A DNA stretch of 64,000 nucleotides from Plazaster borealis. Its lineage: Eukaryota; Echinodermata; Asteroidea; Forcipulatida; Labidiasteridae. The stretch lies in contig CM037475.1 in the NCBI GenBank assembly GCA_021014325.1, positions 2,945,001 to 3,009,000 on the forward strand, read 5' to 3'. The notes beneath the pieces are model-generated. The model was given only the letters and a program-made list of their open reading frames with translations, ran no database searches and was not told the origin of the DNA. Every line of letters begins with the position of its first letter. The stretch's first letter is position 1. The position numbers and the translations under genes are program-made. This document shows positions 12,401 through 21,962 of the stretch, one piece after another.

Positions 12401-14417
12401 GTTTCATATTGCGACATAATGATCCATTCTTCTTTTAGCAACAAACTTCACTCAAAGCATAGTATGCTCTCCCACATAGTTGATACGTCACTGGCCTTTA
12501 TGTTGGTTGCCATGGAAGCGAGCATTTGGCGCCAACATTCCGCTTAATATTACGGAATCTAAATTGCCTGTTGCTATGATTCTTTACACCATAGCTTTGC
12601 CGTGCAATGATAAACTACCGTTTGGTGAAGTGCACAAGTTGAACCTATTACGTGCAAAATCGAACGCGATTCTCCATTATAAAAAAGCAGGAAATTAATT
12701 GGGATCGGACCAAAGTGTTCTGAATGTAGTTGGAACATTTGATTAATGTGACATGCCGTGCGTAAATAGAACGTAATTTTTCTTTTTGAATATTATACAA
12801 AAACCTTTTACACGGATGATGGCGACGCAATTCAACTATCGTGATGGATTGCGTCAGGAGGGAGGCTGAAAATGCATCATTGCTTTAACAAGATATATTA
12901 AAAATGATTTCTGTGCATTTCCGCATTTTCCGATGATATAAGAGACTTCTTTACATGCCCAGCAATTGTCTAGAATTGTTTGAGTTCATTAATTACCCAG
13001 TAATTGATTTATTTTGCATAATTAGCTAACCTTTTAGGGGCGTGGAAACACCTCGACTTTATCCCGAGGGACGAAATGGCCAATATTACTAAATATTTTA
13101 ACAAATGTGTGCATTTCCCAATAATTTTTACATCTAAGTGTCTTCTTTATATGCCCAGCTATTGTCTAGTATTATTTGAGTCATTTAGCAACCATTAATT
13201 GGTATATTTCTCTAATTATCTAAGTTCTTAATGACATGGCAATGCAATTATTTGCCAACACACCATCCAATATTTTTCTTGAAAAATTCCTGTAACAAAA
13301 TAACAATAACAATAATAATAATCTGGGGCTTTACCCCCTCTAGGATATCAAGGAATTCGACTCCCCCAGTCATAGACTTTGGAGCAATTACTTAATTAGT
13401 GATTGTGTGGAATGATTCATTGGCCCCTTCCCTTGATTAAATTCACTCTGAATCATTCAAACTCACACTTATTTCCATTCTTTATGAAATTTCCACACAA
13501 TACATAATTATATACATAGCCAAAAAATGAATTTAAGAAGTTAACATATAAATCCAGTTTTATACAAAACAGAAACCAAAATAAGGATGGGAGGCATCTT
13601 CTAGACTTTGACTTTTCAAAGACATCTTTATTTCAAAACGATTGAAGTCGCTTGTAATTGTTTACAAAATTACAGGGAAATCACGTTCTTAACAGAGTGT
13701 GAGCAATGACAAAGGACTTAAACAGGGTTTAAAAAAAATGGTAGTATCCATCGCCAGAAGAGACAATCATGTCCACCCCCTCCAACTAGGCAAGGTATCG
13801 AAGGAGTCAGACACTCTTTGGAAGTGGTTGGACCCTAACACTCTCAAGGAGCAGGGGCTTGTGTTGAGATACCTGATGGACAGACAAACAGAACGGGAGG
13901 AACAAGAACGCACGGACAGACAGGTATAGAACAAATACAGAAATGATGTTGCCGACAAAATATAGTTCAAAATATTTATCAGCAAAGGAGCAGAAACCGC
14001 GGGTGAGTGGGGACAAAAATGATTCTTCTAAAAGTTTTGTGAAATGATTGATATAAACAAACACATGATTTAGGTTATACAGGCCCATATTTCACGAAAA
14101 CACCATGTGAAATCGATCGGGTGTTTTGACGCTTGGTTCGTTACTTTCCCAAGGTGACAGACAGAGGATTAGGAATTACTTATAGCACACTCGCGTTACT
14201 ATAAACAATAAACATATAAACTCGGTAACGCGAGTGTTCCTAAGAAAGTGTTTTTTGTATTACTGTTTCAACACTCTAACCTGTAAAAATAGAGGCAAAA
14301 TCAACACTATAGTAATTAGCTGGGTTTTTTTTAATGAACTGAAAAAGAGTAAAAACACGGACGAGACAAAATATTTTCAGACTGGAAAAAAAGGATAAAA
14401 GAAACAACAACGATATT

Positions 14418-14451
<34 letters not shown>

Positions 14452-15578
14452 TGTTTTTCTTGTGTTTAATGCTTGTCTGAACTTTTGAGAAAAAAATATT
14501 GTTGGCAGAGTAAACCTTTTTGTTATAGGAGTGTTTTTATAATTTTCCTCCAACCTTCTCAACATCTATTTAACATTTTGTGGTGTTTTCTTTTCACTTA
14601 TAGTGATTTTTTGCTCGAATTTTAGTGTGTAGTTCATTGAATTTTGTGAAGAGAAATATAATATTAATAACGACAACAACAACAACAACACGGTTAGGGT
14701 TCCAGTTTATGATCCATCTCATACAAAGCCCGTTACCAGTTGTGTAAAGCTACAAGAATAAATCAATGGCTTTACCAACATGTTTGTAAAAGGTTAAAAA
14801 CAGATCAATATTCGCTTGATCTCGTCATCTTGCTCAATGATCTCGTTGAACTAGAGCACCAGATAAACAAAACATCTACAAGTAGTCTAGACGGTGGCTA
14901 CCCAATCAAGTACCCCGGGAATTGGATGATAGTTTAACGGGACGGGGTGTGAAACACTGCCTGCAGCTGATGAAAACCACTCCTGCAAGACCAAACTTTC
15001 CCACCGGTTTGATGAACGAAAGGACCAACATGACCTTGGGGTCCGATACTACTGGAATGTCTCTATGCCAACTTGCAACCTTGGGAAAATGTTACGACGA
15101 TTTCAACTTATCTTGTTAAAAGTTGTTAGACCTCTCGAGTAGAGTACAAAGAGAGTCGTGCCAGTGTGATCGCGGAAATTGAAGCAAACGTAATATTATT
15201 GCATACGCGGGCACCACACAAGCCCTAAATTTATTGTGCTTTGATGACTGTGTTCAGTTGGGATATTTCACCGTAAGATATTTCACTCAGTGGTTTAAAC
15301 TTGTGTAGGTGTGGGTGACAAGACTCTGGCAAAATCTGAAAAAGCACAAGTTGATGGTGCGTTGACAACACTAGAGTTAAAAATCCGACTGACCTCGACT
15401 GTATTTCCTCACTTGAAAACTACCACTTGGCAACTCCGACCGGTAGCGTTTTATTCCCCGATACAAAATTTATGGAAGTAAACGTCTCCAACAAAGACTA
15501 TACAGTTGTCTTACCTTTCTCTCTCTTCTTCTTTTCGAAATCGTCCGAGGGGTCGACTTCCATCGCCGTTTCGCTCAT
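6388..15578 (-). CDS. CARD and death-domain adaptor protein (CRADD/RAIDD-type), whole gene
   Basis: Five exons, minus strand: 15578-15515, 8175-7891, 7154-6924, 6625-6557, 6422-6388 (TAA). They join in frame to 227 residues; every intron is phase 1. A short acidic then basic N-terminus (MSETAMEVDPSDDFEKKKRE) leads into a CARD (about residues 24-115), recognisable by its last helices (LLTRGIREFEVYKNGLRKFN followed by LLADLLE). A death domain follows (about 118-192; GHHWKHLSDELGM, then IESKYARIREQALYFLLMWE). A Lys-rich tail ends the protein. In vertebrates this domain order is CRADD/RAIDD (about 200 residues), which links caspase-2 to PIDD in the cytosol. Adaptor function here is inferred from domain order. 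The basic tail is not something I know from CRADD. Other CARD-DD proteins in invertebrates are an alternative, so no symbol is given. Confidence 0.8.
6557..6625 (-). CDS. CARD/DD adaptor exon 4 (polybasic tail)
   Basis: Acceptor TTCTGTTTAG and donor TCGG|GTAAGA on the minus strand. It encodes YVRKVIQGKSV followed by a run of Lys with few Gly (about residues 195-216). The Lys run could act as a nuclear-localisation or membrane-contact patch; that is inference. Confidence 0.7.
6751..6897. repeat. Foldback element in intron 3 of the CARD/DD gene
   Basis: About 147 bp with inverted arms of roughly 42 bp: ACGCTAGGTGGCAGCAGACT near 6767 and its complement near 6860-6880. The right end lies only 27 bp from the splice donor of the death-domain exon (6924). 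The spacer contains GAGCATGCGCACATTACC. Confidence 0.75.
6924..7154 (-). CDS. CARD/DD adaptor exon 3 (death domain)
   Basis: Acceptor TCACCTTTCAG and donor GTCG|GTAAGT on the minus strand. It encodes residues 117-193, essentially one complete death domain on a single exon. It has the conserved Trp of helix 2 (GHHWKHLSDELGM) and the Trp-bearing penultimate helix (LYFLLMWEETSG). In phase with exons 2 and 4. Confidence 0.82.
7891..8175 (-). CDS. CARD/DD adaptor exon 2 (CARD)
   Basis: Acceptor GGATTGCAG and donor ACAA|GTAGGT on the minus strand. It encodes residues 22-116: ECRQLLQSHRVSLVSQVPAL, then a DVDKAKDIRRKGRGVNKDI stretch, then LLTRGIREFEVYKNGLRKFN. The pattern of helix 1 'LL..HR..LV', RG, F and LADLL is that of a CARD. 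The ATG at 8200 is upstream of the acceptor and lies in the intron, so it is not the start. Confidence 0.85.
8336..8445. repeat. CGTAGCC-type dispersed repeat, copy 2
   Basis: Shares GGCGATCCAGCCGTAGCC, a CCGCCAATTCGGACAC end and a TTGCTAAGGAC motif with the other copies. Confidence 0.7.
8450..8630 (+). repeat. Dispersed repeat, second copy at 35450-35600
   Basis: Both copies share ATTTGGTGCTC, GGCATGGTGTA, GGAATCTCAGGAATT, GTACGAGAGGAAAA/GTACAAGAGGAAAA and a GTGTGTT motif. This copy contains a 14-base C run near 8493-8508. A diverged fragment of the same start may lie at 3905-3950. Frames across it are artefacts. Confidence 0.6.
9203..9484. repeat. Large inverted repeat (foldback)
   Basis: Left arm 9203-9300 (GATCCAAACCAAAGATTATA, AGAGCGCCAAAGGCGCAAGA, GGACGCCATTTCGGCAAGTAA). 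The right arm, 9365-9484, is its reverse complement (ACTTGCTGAAATGGCGCC, GCGCCTTCGGCGCTCTATAA). Arms are about 100-120 bp with about 65 bp between, and they differ at scattered positions. Confidence 0.8.
10941..11075 (+). repeat. 10-11 bp tandem array of GTCCTAACCAA
   Basis: About thirteen copies of a 10-11 bp unit: GTCCTAACCAA, GTCCTAACAT, ATCCTAACAT and CTCCTAACCAA in mixed order. The 10-bp and 11-bp forms alternate irregularly. Confidence 0.9.
11347..11419 (+). tRNA. tRNA-Arg(UCG)-like gene with a damaged acceptor stem
   Basis: 73 bases. The anticodon arm is GTCCGACTTCGGATCGGA-like with anticodon TCG (loop CTTCGGA), followed by a T arm GGGTTCGAATCCC. Compared with the copy at 21890-21962, the acceptor strand reads GACCCAA instead of GGCCGCG. 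Bases 5-7 therefore do not pair with the 3' strand CGTGGTC. Likely a decaying copy or pseudogene; the A and B box regions are still intact. Confidence 0.7.
11725..12006. repeat. Two CGTAGCC-type repeats in inverted, head-to-head order
   Basis: The first copy (about 11725-11865) runs GGCTGTTGCTAAGG ... GACGATCCAGCCGTAGCC ... GCCAATTCGGACGCGGCC. The second (about 11885-12006) runs from the complement (TACGGCTACGGCTAGATTTC) to CAATTCGGATGCGGCCC. Together they can fold back over about 280 bp. Confidence 0.75.
12890..13250 (+). repeat. Diverged direct duplication (about 195 bp period)
   Basis: Two blocks share GTGCATTTCC, a CTTCTTTA motif, ATGCCCAGC, ATTGTCTAG and TTTGAGT in the same order at about 12915-13010 and 13105-13205. 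Confidence 0.5.
13738..14937 (+). CDS. Candidate nested two-exon gene, unknown product
   Basis: Exon A is 13738-13923 (open from 13696 after a TTAACAG acceptor-like site, or starting at ATG 13738), with donor GACAGACAG|GTATAG. Exon B is 14740-14937, with acceptor CGTTACCAG and a TAA stop. Both junctions are phase 0. From ATG 13738 the product is 127 residues. Exon A encodes a plausible folded segment (SKESDTLWKWLDPNTLKEQG) followed by an Arg/Glu-rich helix. Exon B is helical (INQWLYQHVCKRLKTDQYSL). It lies inside the first intron of the CARD/DD gene on the opposite strand. I recognise no family. A further frame at 14922-15119 overlaps the end and could be chance. Coding status is unproven; matched splice signals, composition and phase are the only support. 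Confidence 0.4.
14417..14450 (+). repeat. (AAC)n microsatellite
   Basis: About eleven AAC units. A shorter AAC run lies near 14670-14690. Confidence 0.95.
15515..15578 (-). CDS. CARD/DD adaptor exon 1 (start)
   Basis: ATG at 15578-15576 on the minus strand, then MSETAMEVDPSDDFEKKKRE and a Lys, ending at donor GAAAG|GTAAGA in phase 1. The final G plus the AG that opens exon 2 gives Glu, so the frame continues exactly into the CARD. Linked to exon 2 by phase and splice sites only; the 7.3-kb intron makes this the least certain junction. Confidence 0.65.
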
Positions 15579-15869
15579 GGTGTTTTCAAGTATACTTCAA
15601 GACGAAACCGTATTATGAGAAGATGTTTCTGCAATAGGCCTATATGCGGTTTCAGTTGTTTAACTCGTTTAGTGTGTGCAAAATTAAGATTTTGATAAAA
15701 GGTGCCGGTTTTAAGAGCCAGTTGTAAGTGAAGATTTTAACAAAACCCTAATTCCTTTTTGAAAGCACGAATAATCTCCCTGGTGCTGTATAATATACAT
15801 GTAGTTGTAATGCGATTATGCGGTTCTCGAACACGGTTTCTCAGCGACTAAAACTTTGTAAGGCTGTTG

Positions 15870-16220
15870 TCAAGTTACACACTTTGCAGCATCACTTTTG
15901 AAGCATGTGACGTAATGATGACGATGGATGTTTAATACAAAATATCCCTGGTCTGAGTGGTACCTGAACAGAGCCGGCCCAGCCCTGCCGTCCACCGTCT
16001 TTCTGGAACCCTCCGTCTGTGCCGTGTTCCGATCGCTAAGTGATGATCCGTCTATCCTCGTAATCCACCCCTCGGGGTGCTCAAGATCCAAGGCAACCAT
16101 GTACTTGATTTGCATATTGTCTTTGTATGAAACTTGTCTGACAATCCGAGGACAGTTCGGCAATCGATTCCAACAAGGGCCATTATTAACTCTGAAGCCG
16201 ATCAAAGGCTGTGACAACAT
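15870..16220 (-). other. Orphan open reading frame of 116 codons
   Basis: An uninterrupted minus-strand frame, GC-richer than its surroundings, 290 bp upstream of the CARD/DD start and on the same strand. Part of the frame reads QIKYMVALDLEHPEGWITRI. No family was recognised. The opposite strand is also open for 99 codons here, so it may be chance in a GC-rich patch, a 5' exon, or a remnant of another gene. Confidence 0.2.
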
Positions 16221-16317
16221 TGCATGACTGAGGGCGCACTTTTACAGGTATTCACAAATATTATAAACATTTCAGAAAGACTATACGAGTTAGCTGTTTT
16301 AAAATTAGCGAAGTTAC

Positions 16318-16698
16318 TTAAAGGCACTGAACACGTTTGGAAATTGTCAAAGACCAGTGTTCTCACTTGGTGTATCCCAACATATATGCATAAAATAACA
16401 AGCCTGTGAAAATTTGGGCTCAATTGGTCATCGAAGTTGCAAGAAAATGATGAAAGAAAAAACACCTTTGTTGTACAAATTTGTGTGCTTTCAGATAGGA
16501 ATAAAAACTTCTTGCATTGCAAGAAGTTTTTTATTATTTTAGTGAGAAATTACCTCTTTCTCAAAAACTACGTTACTTCAGAGGGAGTCGTTTCCTACAA
16601 TGTTTTATACTATCAACAGCTCTCCGTTGCTTGTTACCAAGTAAGTTTTTATGCTATATTTGTTTTGAGTCATTACCAAACGTGTACGATACCTTTAA
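16318..16698 (+). mobile_element. TTAA-family MITE, family A, copy 3
   Basis: TTAA at both ends. Left TIR AAAGGCACTGAACACGTTTG; right TIR ends CGTGTACGATACCTTTAA. Contains the small CTTGCATTGCAAG palindrome in the middle. Confidence 0.88.
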
Positions 16699-16858
16699 TA
16701 TAGGACCATAGAGGAAGGACAGAGACCAAGTCACCTTCTTTAAAAACAGAGTGACCATCATGCACATTCTGGGGATCTTCTAGCAGGCAAGATCAACACT
16801 GGTAATGCAAATGCTCTTATTTTTGTAGCACAATTACCACATATAAAATCAAGAATTG

Positions 16859-16880
16859 CCAAAAAAAAAAAAAAAAAAAA
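16859..16880 (+). repeat. Poly(A) tract
   Basis: About 21 consecutive A. Confidence 0.9.
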
Positions 16881-17491
16881 GAACATTTGATTTGAGATGG
16901 CCTCCTTTTTTCACCGAATATGGTAACTGTAAAATGTTACGTTTTTCTCCATTGAACCATGGAGGTAGAACCACTTGACCTGTGTATAAAAGTGTTCCCG
17001 CGGGATTCGCAACCATGGCCAACCGATTTAATAGTCGTGACAATTTGTCCCACACCTCAAAAACCAACAGACAACTAACACAACAGCCATATACCGTTGT
17101 AGCACATTTTCCAGTGCTACTACTAAACACAGAATCGCCATTGTGTATTGAGGGTATAGGCCTATACCGTTACATATTTTCCCCTCAAACTGAAACAAAA
17201 TATGCCAGTAAAAGTCTCGACAGTAATAACCACCCGGTCCAAGGCTTGTTAGGTCGAGTTGAACAGTAAACACCCGTATCCCGTTTCGTAAGTACCTGGT
17301 ACATTTTTTTCACTACTACAATGGCGGTACATAGGACTATTTGTAAACAAACTGACGATAGCTTTCTGAACAAATCATGAACGGGTATAACTTACTAGCC
17401 ATGTACAGAGCTCCATTTTACTCGAGCCTGCTGCGCCTGCTGCAATCGGTTTCCAACGGTTAATATAATAATATACTTCTAGAAATGATTA

Positions 17492-17863
17492 TTAAAGGTC
17501 GTATCCGTTTGGTAATGACTCAAAACAAATATTAGCATAAAAACCTTACTTGGTAACAAGCAACGGAGAGCTGTTGATAGTATAAAACATTGTAGGAAAC
17601 GACTCCCTCTGAAGTAACGTAGTTGTTGAGAAAGAGGTAATTTCTCACTAAAATAATAAAAACTTCTTGCAAGAAGTTTTTATTCCTATCTGTGAGCACA
17701 CAAATTTGTACAACAAGGGTGTTTTTTCTTTCATTATTTTCTTGCAACTTCGATGACCAATTGAGCCCAAATTTTCACAGGCTTGTTATTTTATGCACTG
17801 TTGGGATACATCAAGTGAGAACACTGGTCTTTGACAATTACCAAACGTGTTCAGTGCCTTTAA
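17492..17863 (-). mobile_element. TTAA-family MITE, family A, copy 4
   Basis: TTAA at both ends. The left TIR is AAAGGTCGTATCCGTTTGGT and the right is the complement of AAAGGCACTGAACACGTTTG. Central CTTCTTGCAAGAAG palindrome. Confidence 0.88.
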
Positions 17864-18044
17864 TATCATACTGTCAATTATTAATGTAAACAAATAATAA
17901 CACAATAATGCAATAAACAAAAACACTCGGAAATGTCTTTAGCCAACACCATTTCTGTATAATCTGTATACACATCTTCAGGCCCACGGGTTACGATGCC
18001 CGTCACAGATCCATTGGCCTATTTCTTCCTTTGTTTCATTGGGG

Positions 18045-18127
18045 ATTTAAATAAAACCAAACACTTCAAAATGACCAGCCAGATGATTTAAATAAAATCA
18101 AACACTTCAAAATGACCAGCCAGACGA
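18045..18127 (+). repeat. 44-bp tandem duplication
   Basis: GATTTAAATAAAACCAAACA followed by CTTCAAAATGACCAGCCAGA is repeated twice with one or two changes. Confidence 0.85.
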
Positions 18128-18577
18128 ACAAACATTATATGCATTTACGCAGTCATAGAAGAATATTTGTAAAAATGTATTCAATAATTGTTAAAGATGC
18201 CAAGTCCGTTTTTTGCCGATTTTTTTGACCCGAAAATTTAGATTTCAATTTTAAATAACCACTTTTATAGATTCGAGAAATGTATATAAGCGATCGTTGA
18301 AGGTATTGCACGAAAAAGCTGCCAATAATATAAGTAGGCCTAGTATAGTTTAACACTAAGAATTATTGTCGGGCACCCGACATTATCTTACGTCCATCAG
18401 CCATTATGTACAATAAACACTTCTGCATGTTACATGTATTTTGTGCATTGCCCTAGGAATAATAATATTATGCGCAAATTTTTGTATTTTTTCGTTTTGA
18501 AACAGCATAACATGTCAAAATTCGTTCCAAAAATATAAAAAAATTAAAATAACTTTATAAACGGCGAAAATCGGGCC

Positions 18578-18957
18578 ATAAAGGCATTGTACACGTTTGG
18601 TAATTACTCAAAATATATATAAGCATAACAACTGACTTGGTAACAAGCAACAGAGAGCTGTTGATAATATAAAACATTGTGAGAAACGGCTCCCTCTGAA
18701 GTAACGTATTTTTTGAGAAAGAGGTAATTTCTCACTAAAATAATAAAAGACTTCTTGCAAGAAGCCTTTTATACCTATCTGAAAGCACACAAATTTGTAC
18801 AACAGGGGTGTTTTTTCTTTCATCATTTTCTTGCAACTTCGATGACCAATATTGAGCCCAAATTTTCACAGGCTTGTTATTTTATGCATATGTTGGGATA
18901 CACCATTAGTGAGAACACTGGTCTTTGACAATTACCAAACGTGTTCAGTGCCTTTAA
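18578..18957 (-). mobile_element. TTAA-family MITE, family A, copy 5
   Basis: Left TIR AAAGGCATTGTACACGTTTG (left TTAA mutated to ATAA); right end CAGTGCCTTTAA. Confidence 0.86.
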
Positions 18958-19748
18958 AGCTATGTACGATTTTCTATATGAACTTACGGTTTACTTTGTA
19001 AATCTCCATTTGGGGTTAAGTGGCCGTCACTCGGCTTCTCCACGGGCGGATGTTCCCGGTGGGAAGACGGAGAAAGGGGTATAGACGTTCTTATGGAGAC
19101 CAGTCACTCACTTCTCACCACGATGGAGGATTACATTATACTGTTCTATGGTACAAAAGACATTGCATTGTATACAGATAAATATACAAGTCGAGGCAAT
19201 CGAAACTCATTTATAATTCATGCCAAGTCTCGTATTATGGATCAAGGCTCCCCGCCAGTTCAAAGTTTGCACCAATTGCAACCAAGCGATGAGTTATAAA
19301 CTAGATGGATTTGACAGAATAGGCCTGCGTAATTACAAACGTAAACGTAAAACGTAAACAACGACGTCAGCCGACAACAAGGCTTCCGAAAGGAAAACAT
19401 TTTACCGGTATGTTACAACGCATAATAATTGTTTGAAGTGCTTTCCCAACTCAGTGAAGTCATGCATATTCATATCGTTACTGACGTCATTGTTGCCCCA
19501 CCAATTAGGCAACTGTTGTTTTTTTTTATTTGCATTATCGGATGTTGTGTCTTGGACACTTAAAACCTAATCCGGATTTGTTCCATGTACATTGACAGGA
19601 CGGATTATGCCCAAAGCTATCAACGTGACAACTAAAATGACTGAAGGGTCACCGGTCCACGACTAACTCTTCTCTAAGGCCATAGTGGTTGCCTCAAAAA
19701 TTGTCCTGATGATGCGTGTGAAATGGCCATGTCCAAAAATATGGTCAC

Positions 19749-19788
19749 TGATTTTGAGCTGTTACCAAAAGTGTACAATACCTTTAAA
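19749..19788 (+). mobile_element. Fragment of TTAA family C
   Basis: TTTTGAGCTGTTACCAAAAG and TGTACAATACCTTTAA match the right end of the element at 55194-55528. Confidence 0.6.
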
Positions 19789-20556
19789 CAAATCATCTTG
19801 AGCAGAAACATGAACCGGTTTGTGGTTAATCTGGTCCAGCAATTCCGAATGGTAGATTCGTCTTTTGGGGGCCATACATTTAGGTTTATTTTCATTGAAA
19901 ATGGGACTTGTTGGGATGTCTATGTCTTTCAATCGATTGATATAACTTGTTTGAGTTTTTAAAAGTGTGTCTGTGACTGGTAAAAAAAACACCTTATATA
20001 TCATTAACAAGGAAAAGGTTTTTTATAAAGCTTACAGCTTTTCGTTCTCACATCAAAACAAGTTGACGTGACAATAAGTCACCCGCAGTTGTTCAAAAGC
20101 AATTACTAATACTATGCATACTATACTACTGCATAAACATACAAAACAAAGCCAATATGCCTACCAGCAACGTACGGCCTCAAGTTGAACTCTCGATCAG
20201 AATATTTAAATTTGCTATCTTCATTTTAAACTTTAGTTTTTAAAATGATTCTACACTTTGGAACGACCAAAGTTCAAAACCATTAAATCATACCATTAGG
20301 CCTATAGTCATTTAGATTTAGTACTTTGCCGAAAAAGGGCATATCTCATATAGGCCAATTGTGGACTTTGGTAAACAGGATAATATGATATATCGCCTAA
20401 AATTTGAAAGATAATTATGCAAGCATTTATGACTGACTCAAATTAAAATACATAGGCCTAGGCCTACACAAATAGTTAGGGTTTGAAACTTTGCATGGTG
20501 GAGGAGGTAAAATCAAGTGAGGTTTGCGATGAGCTGTGGCAGTTCAGAGAAAAACA

Positions 20557-20678
20557 GGACCCAATTTCATGGCCCTGCTTACCACAGAATTCCTGCTTAC
20601 GGAGCCCTGTAAAGTGCATGATTCTATGGGCCATAAGCAAATAATTCCACGGTAGGCAGAGCCATGAAATTGGGCCCA
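20557..20678. mobile_element. Palindromic element E1
   Basis: GGACCCAATTTCATGGCCCT at the left and its near complement GAGCCATGAAATTGGGCCC at the right; about 120 bp. E2 in intron 1 of the vWA gene is the same subtype. Confidence 0.75.
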
Positions 20679-21889
20679 TGTGGTTTGACAACTGGACATT
20701 AGTTGTTACTCGACGTCGAGTTGTTAAACCTTCTCAGAACCACCGCAACTCAATAAGACTAAGAGATTTATGTACATGGTTTTACCGCAAACCTCACTTG
20801 CTCCATGATTACAACAATAATGATAGGATAGCTCAATCATCTCATCTGACATCTGCAGCCTGTCCCATGGAGGAATAGACTACCTCCATGATTGAACGGA
20901 ATCATGATTTTGTTTAGCATGAATTTGTTTCCCGTCGCAAACAAAGTCGAAACAAAGTCAAGGGCGTCCGAGACATGGCGACACAAGGCCAGGGGTCGTA
21001 GTAGCTATAGTGCAATGTCCCGTCCGTAATTAGGGTATAGGGTCTAGGCCTACACTAAAAGCGCGACTGTGTTGGAGAACCAAACCAAAAACTGCTTGAT
21101 CCTCAGTTCCGGGTTGGGTATAAATAAAATAGGGGCCTCCGTGTAAAATCCAGCCAAATGGACTGCAATATATCAAGCTACAATAAAGTCAAAATTATAC
21201 TAACAACAATTCACTGTCAAATGAATGACGTCATGGATTGGGGGAAAAGCAGTTAATTTTCTACATTACCGGCCAACGAGATTTGAAGATGACAAGTCCA
21301 GTCTGGTTCGGGTGGTCGAAGGGTAAACGAGCGGGTGCACGTTGATTGCAGTGTGTATGTGCTACCCGTGTATGTATACGCATGGATTATCATATCTGAG
21401 TGCTATGTGAGAAATAGTGAAAAAGCAGTTTGTACATGGGCCAGGGCCACTCTCTGCAACCATGGTAACGACCATTTTATTTACACCCGGGTAACTTATA
21501 AAGCTCATAAGTCAACCGGCTCTAATCCAGGATTGGGTATTACAATATCCTGGCGTTGTTCGCATACAATTGTTTTGTCATTTGTTGATGGAATGATTAC
21601 TCGAGCAAATTTGTTCAATAGGGAAGCGTGATATTGTGACATGCCATTAGCTCTTACAAAAACAATGGTTATAAATACCGAGTGTTTACTCCAGGCTATT
21701 CTATTTGCTTTATTCTCCCTGTAATGCCTATGGAGCACAGCTGCATCGCTAATGGTCGGATTCCAGCTATACGAGTATTTCAATAGAAAGTAAAAGAACA
21801 TCTAAACTCTTTTACATAGCAAAATATTACCAAAGTTCTCAAACTTTGATAGGCAAGTGATTGCAATTGCAAGGTATAAAAATAAAAAA

Positions 21890-21962
21890 CGACCACGAAG
21901 GGACTCGAACCCTCAATCTTCCGATCCGAAGTCGGACGCCTTATCCGTTAGGCCACGCGGCC
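21890..21962 (-). tRNA. tRNA-Arg(UCG)
   Basis: 73 bases on the minus strand. 5' acceptor GGCCGCG pairs with 3' CGTGGTC (two G-T wobbles), discriminator G. The D arm region is GGCCTAACGGATAAGGC, the anticodon stem-loop carries TCG (loop CTTCGGA), and the T arm is GGGTTCGAGTCCC. All four stems form. No CCA is encoded, as normal for eukaryotes. It reads CGA codons and is expected to be transcribed by Pol III from its internal A and B boxes. Confidence 0.92.

Larger units (their letters stand above)
8176..15514 (-). other. First intron of the CARD/DD gene (7.3 kb)
   Basis: Contains a CGTAGCC repeat copy (8336-8445), a dispersed repeat related to 35450-35600 (8440-8630), a foldback element (9203-9484), a CCTAAC tandem array, a tRNA-Arg-like sequence, a head-to-head CGTAGCC pair, a diverged duplication (about 12890-13250), an AAC microsatellite and a candidate nested gene on the opposite strand. 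9500-10900 and 12010-12890 show nothing recognisable. Confidence 0.6.

Noticed and set aside
14922..15119. 65-codon frame overlapping the end of the nested candidate gene
   Set aside because: No splice junction brings it into phase with the preceding exon; kept only as a note.
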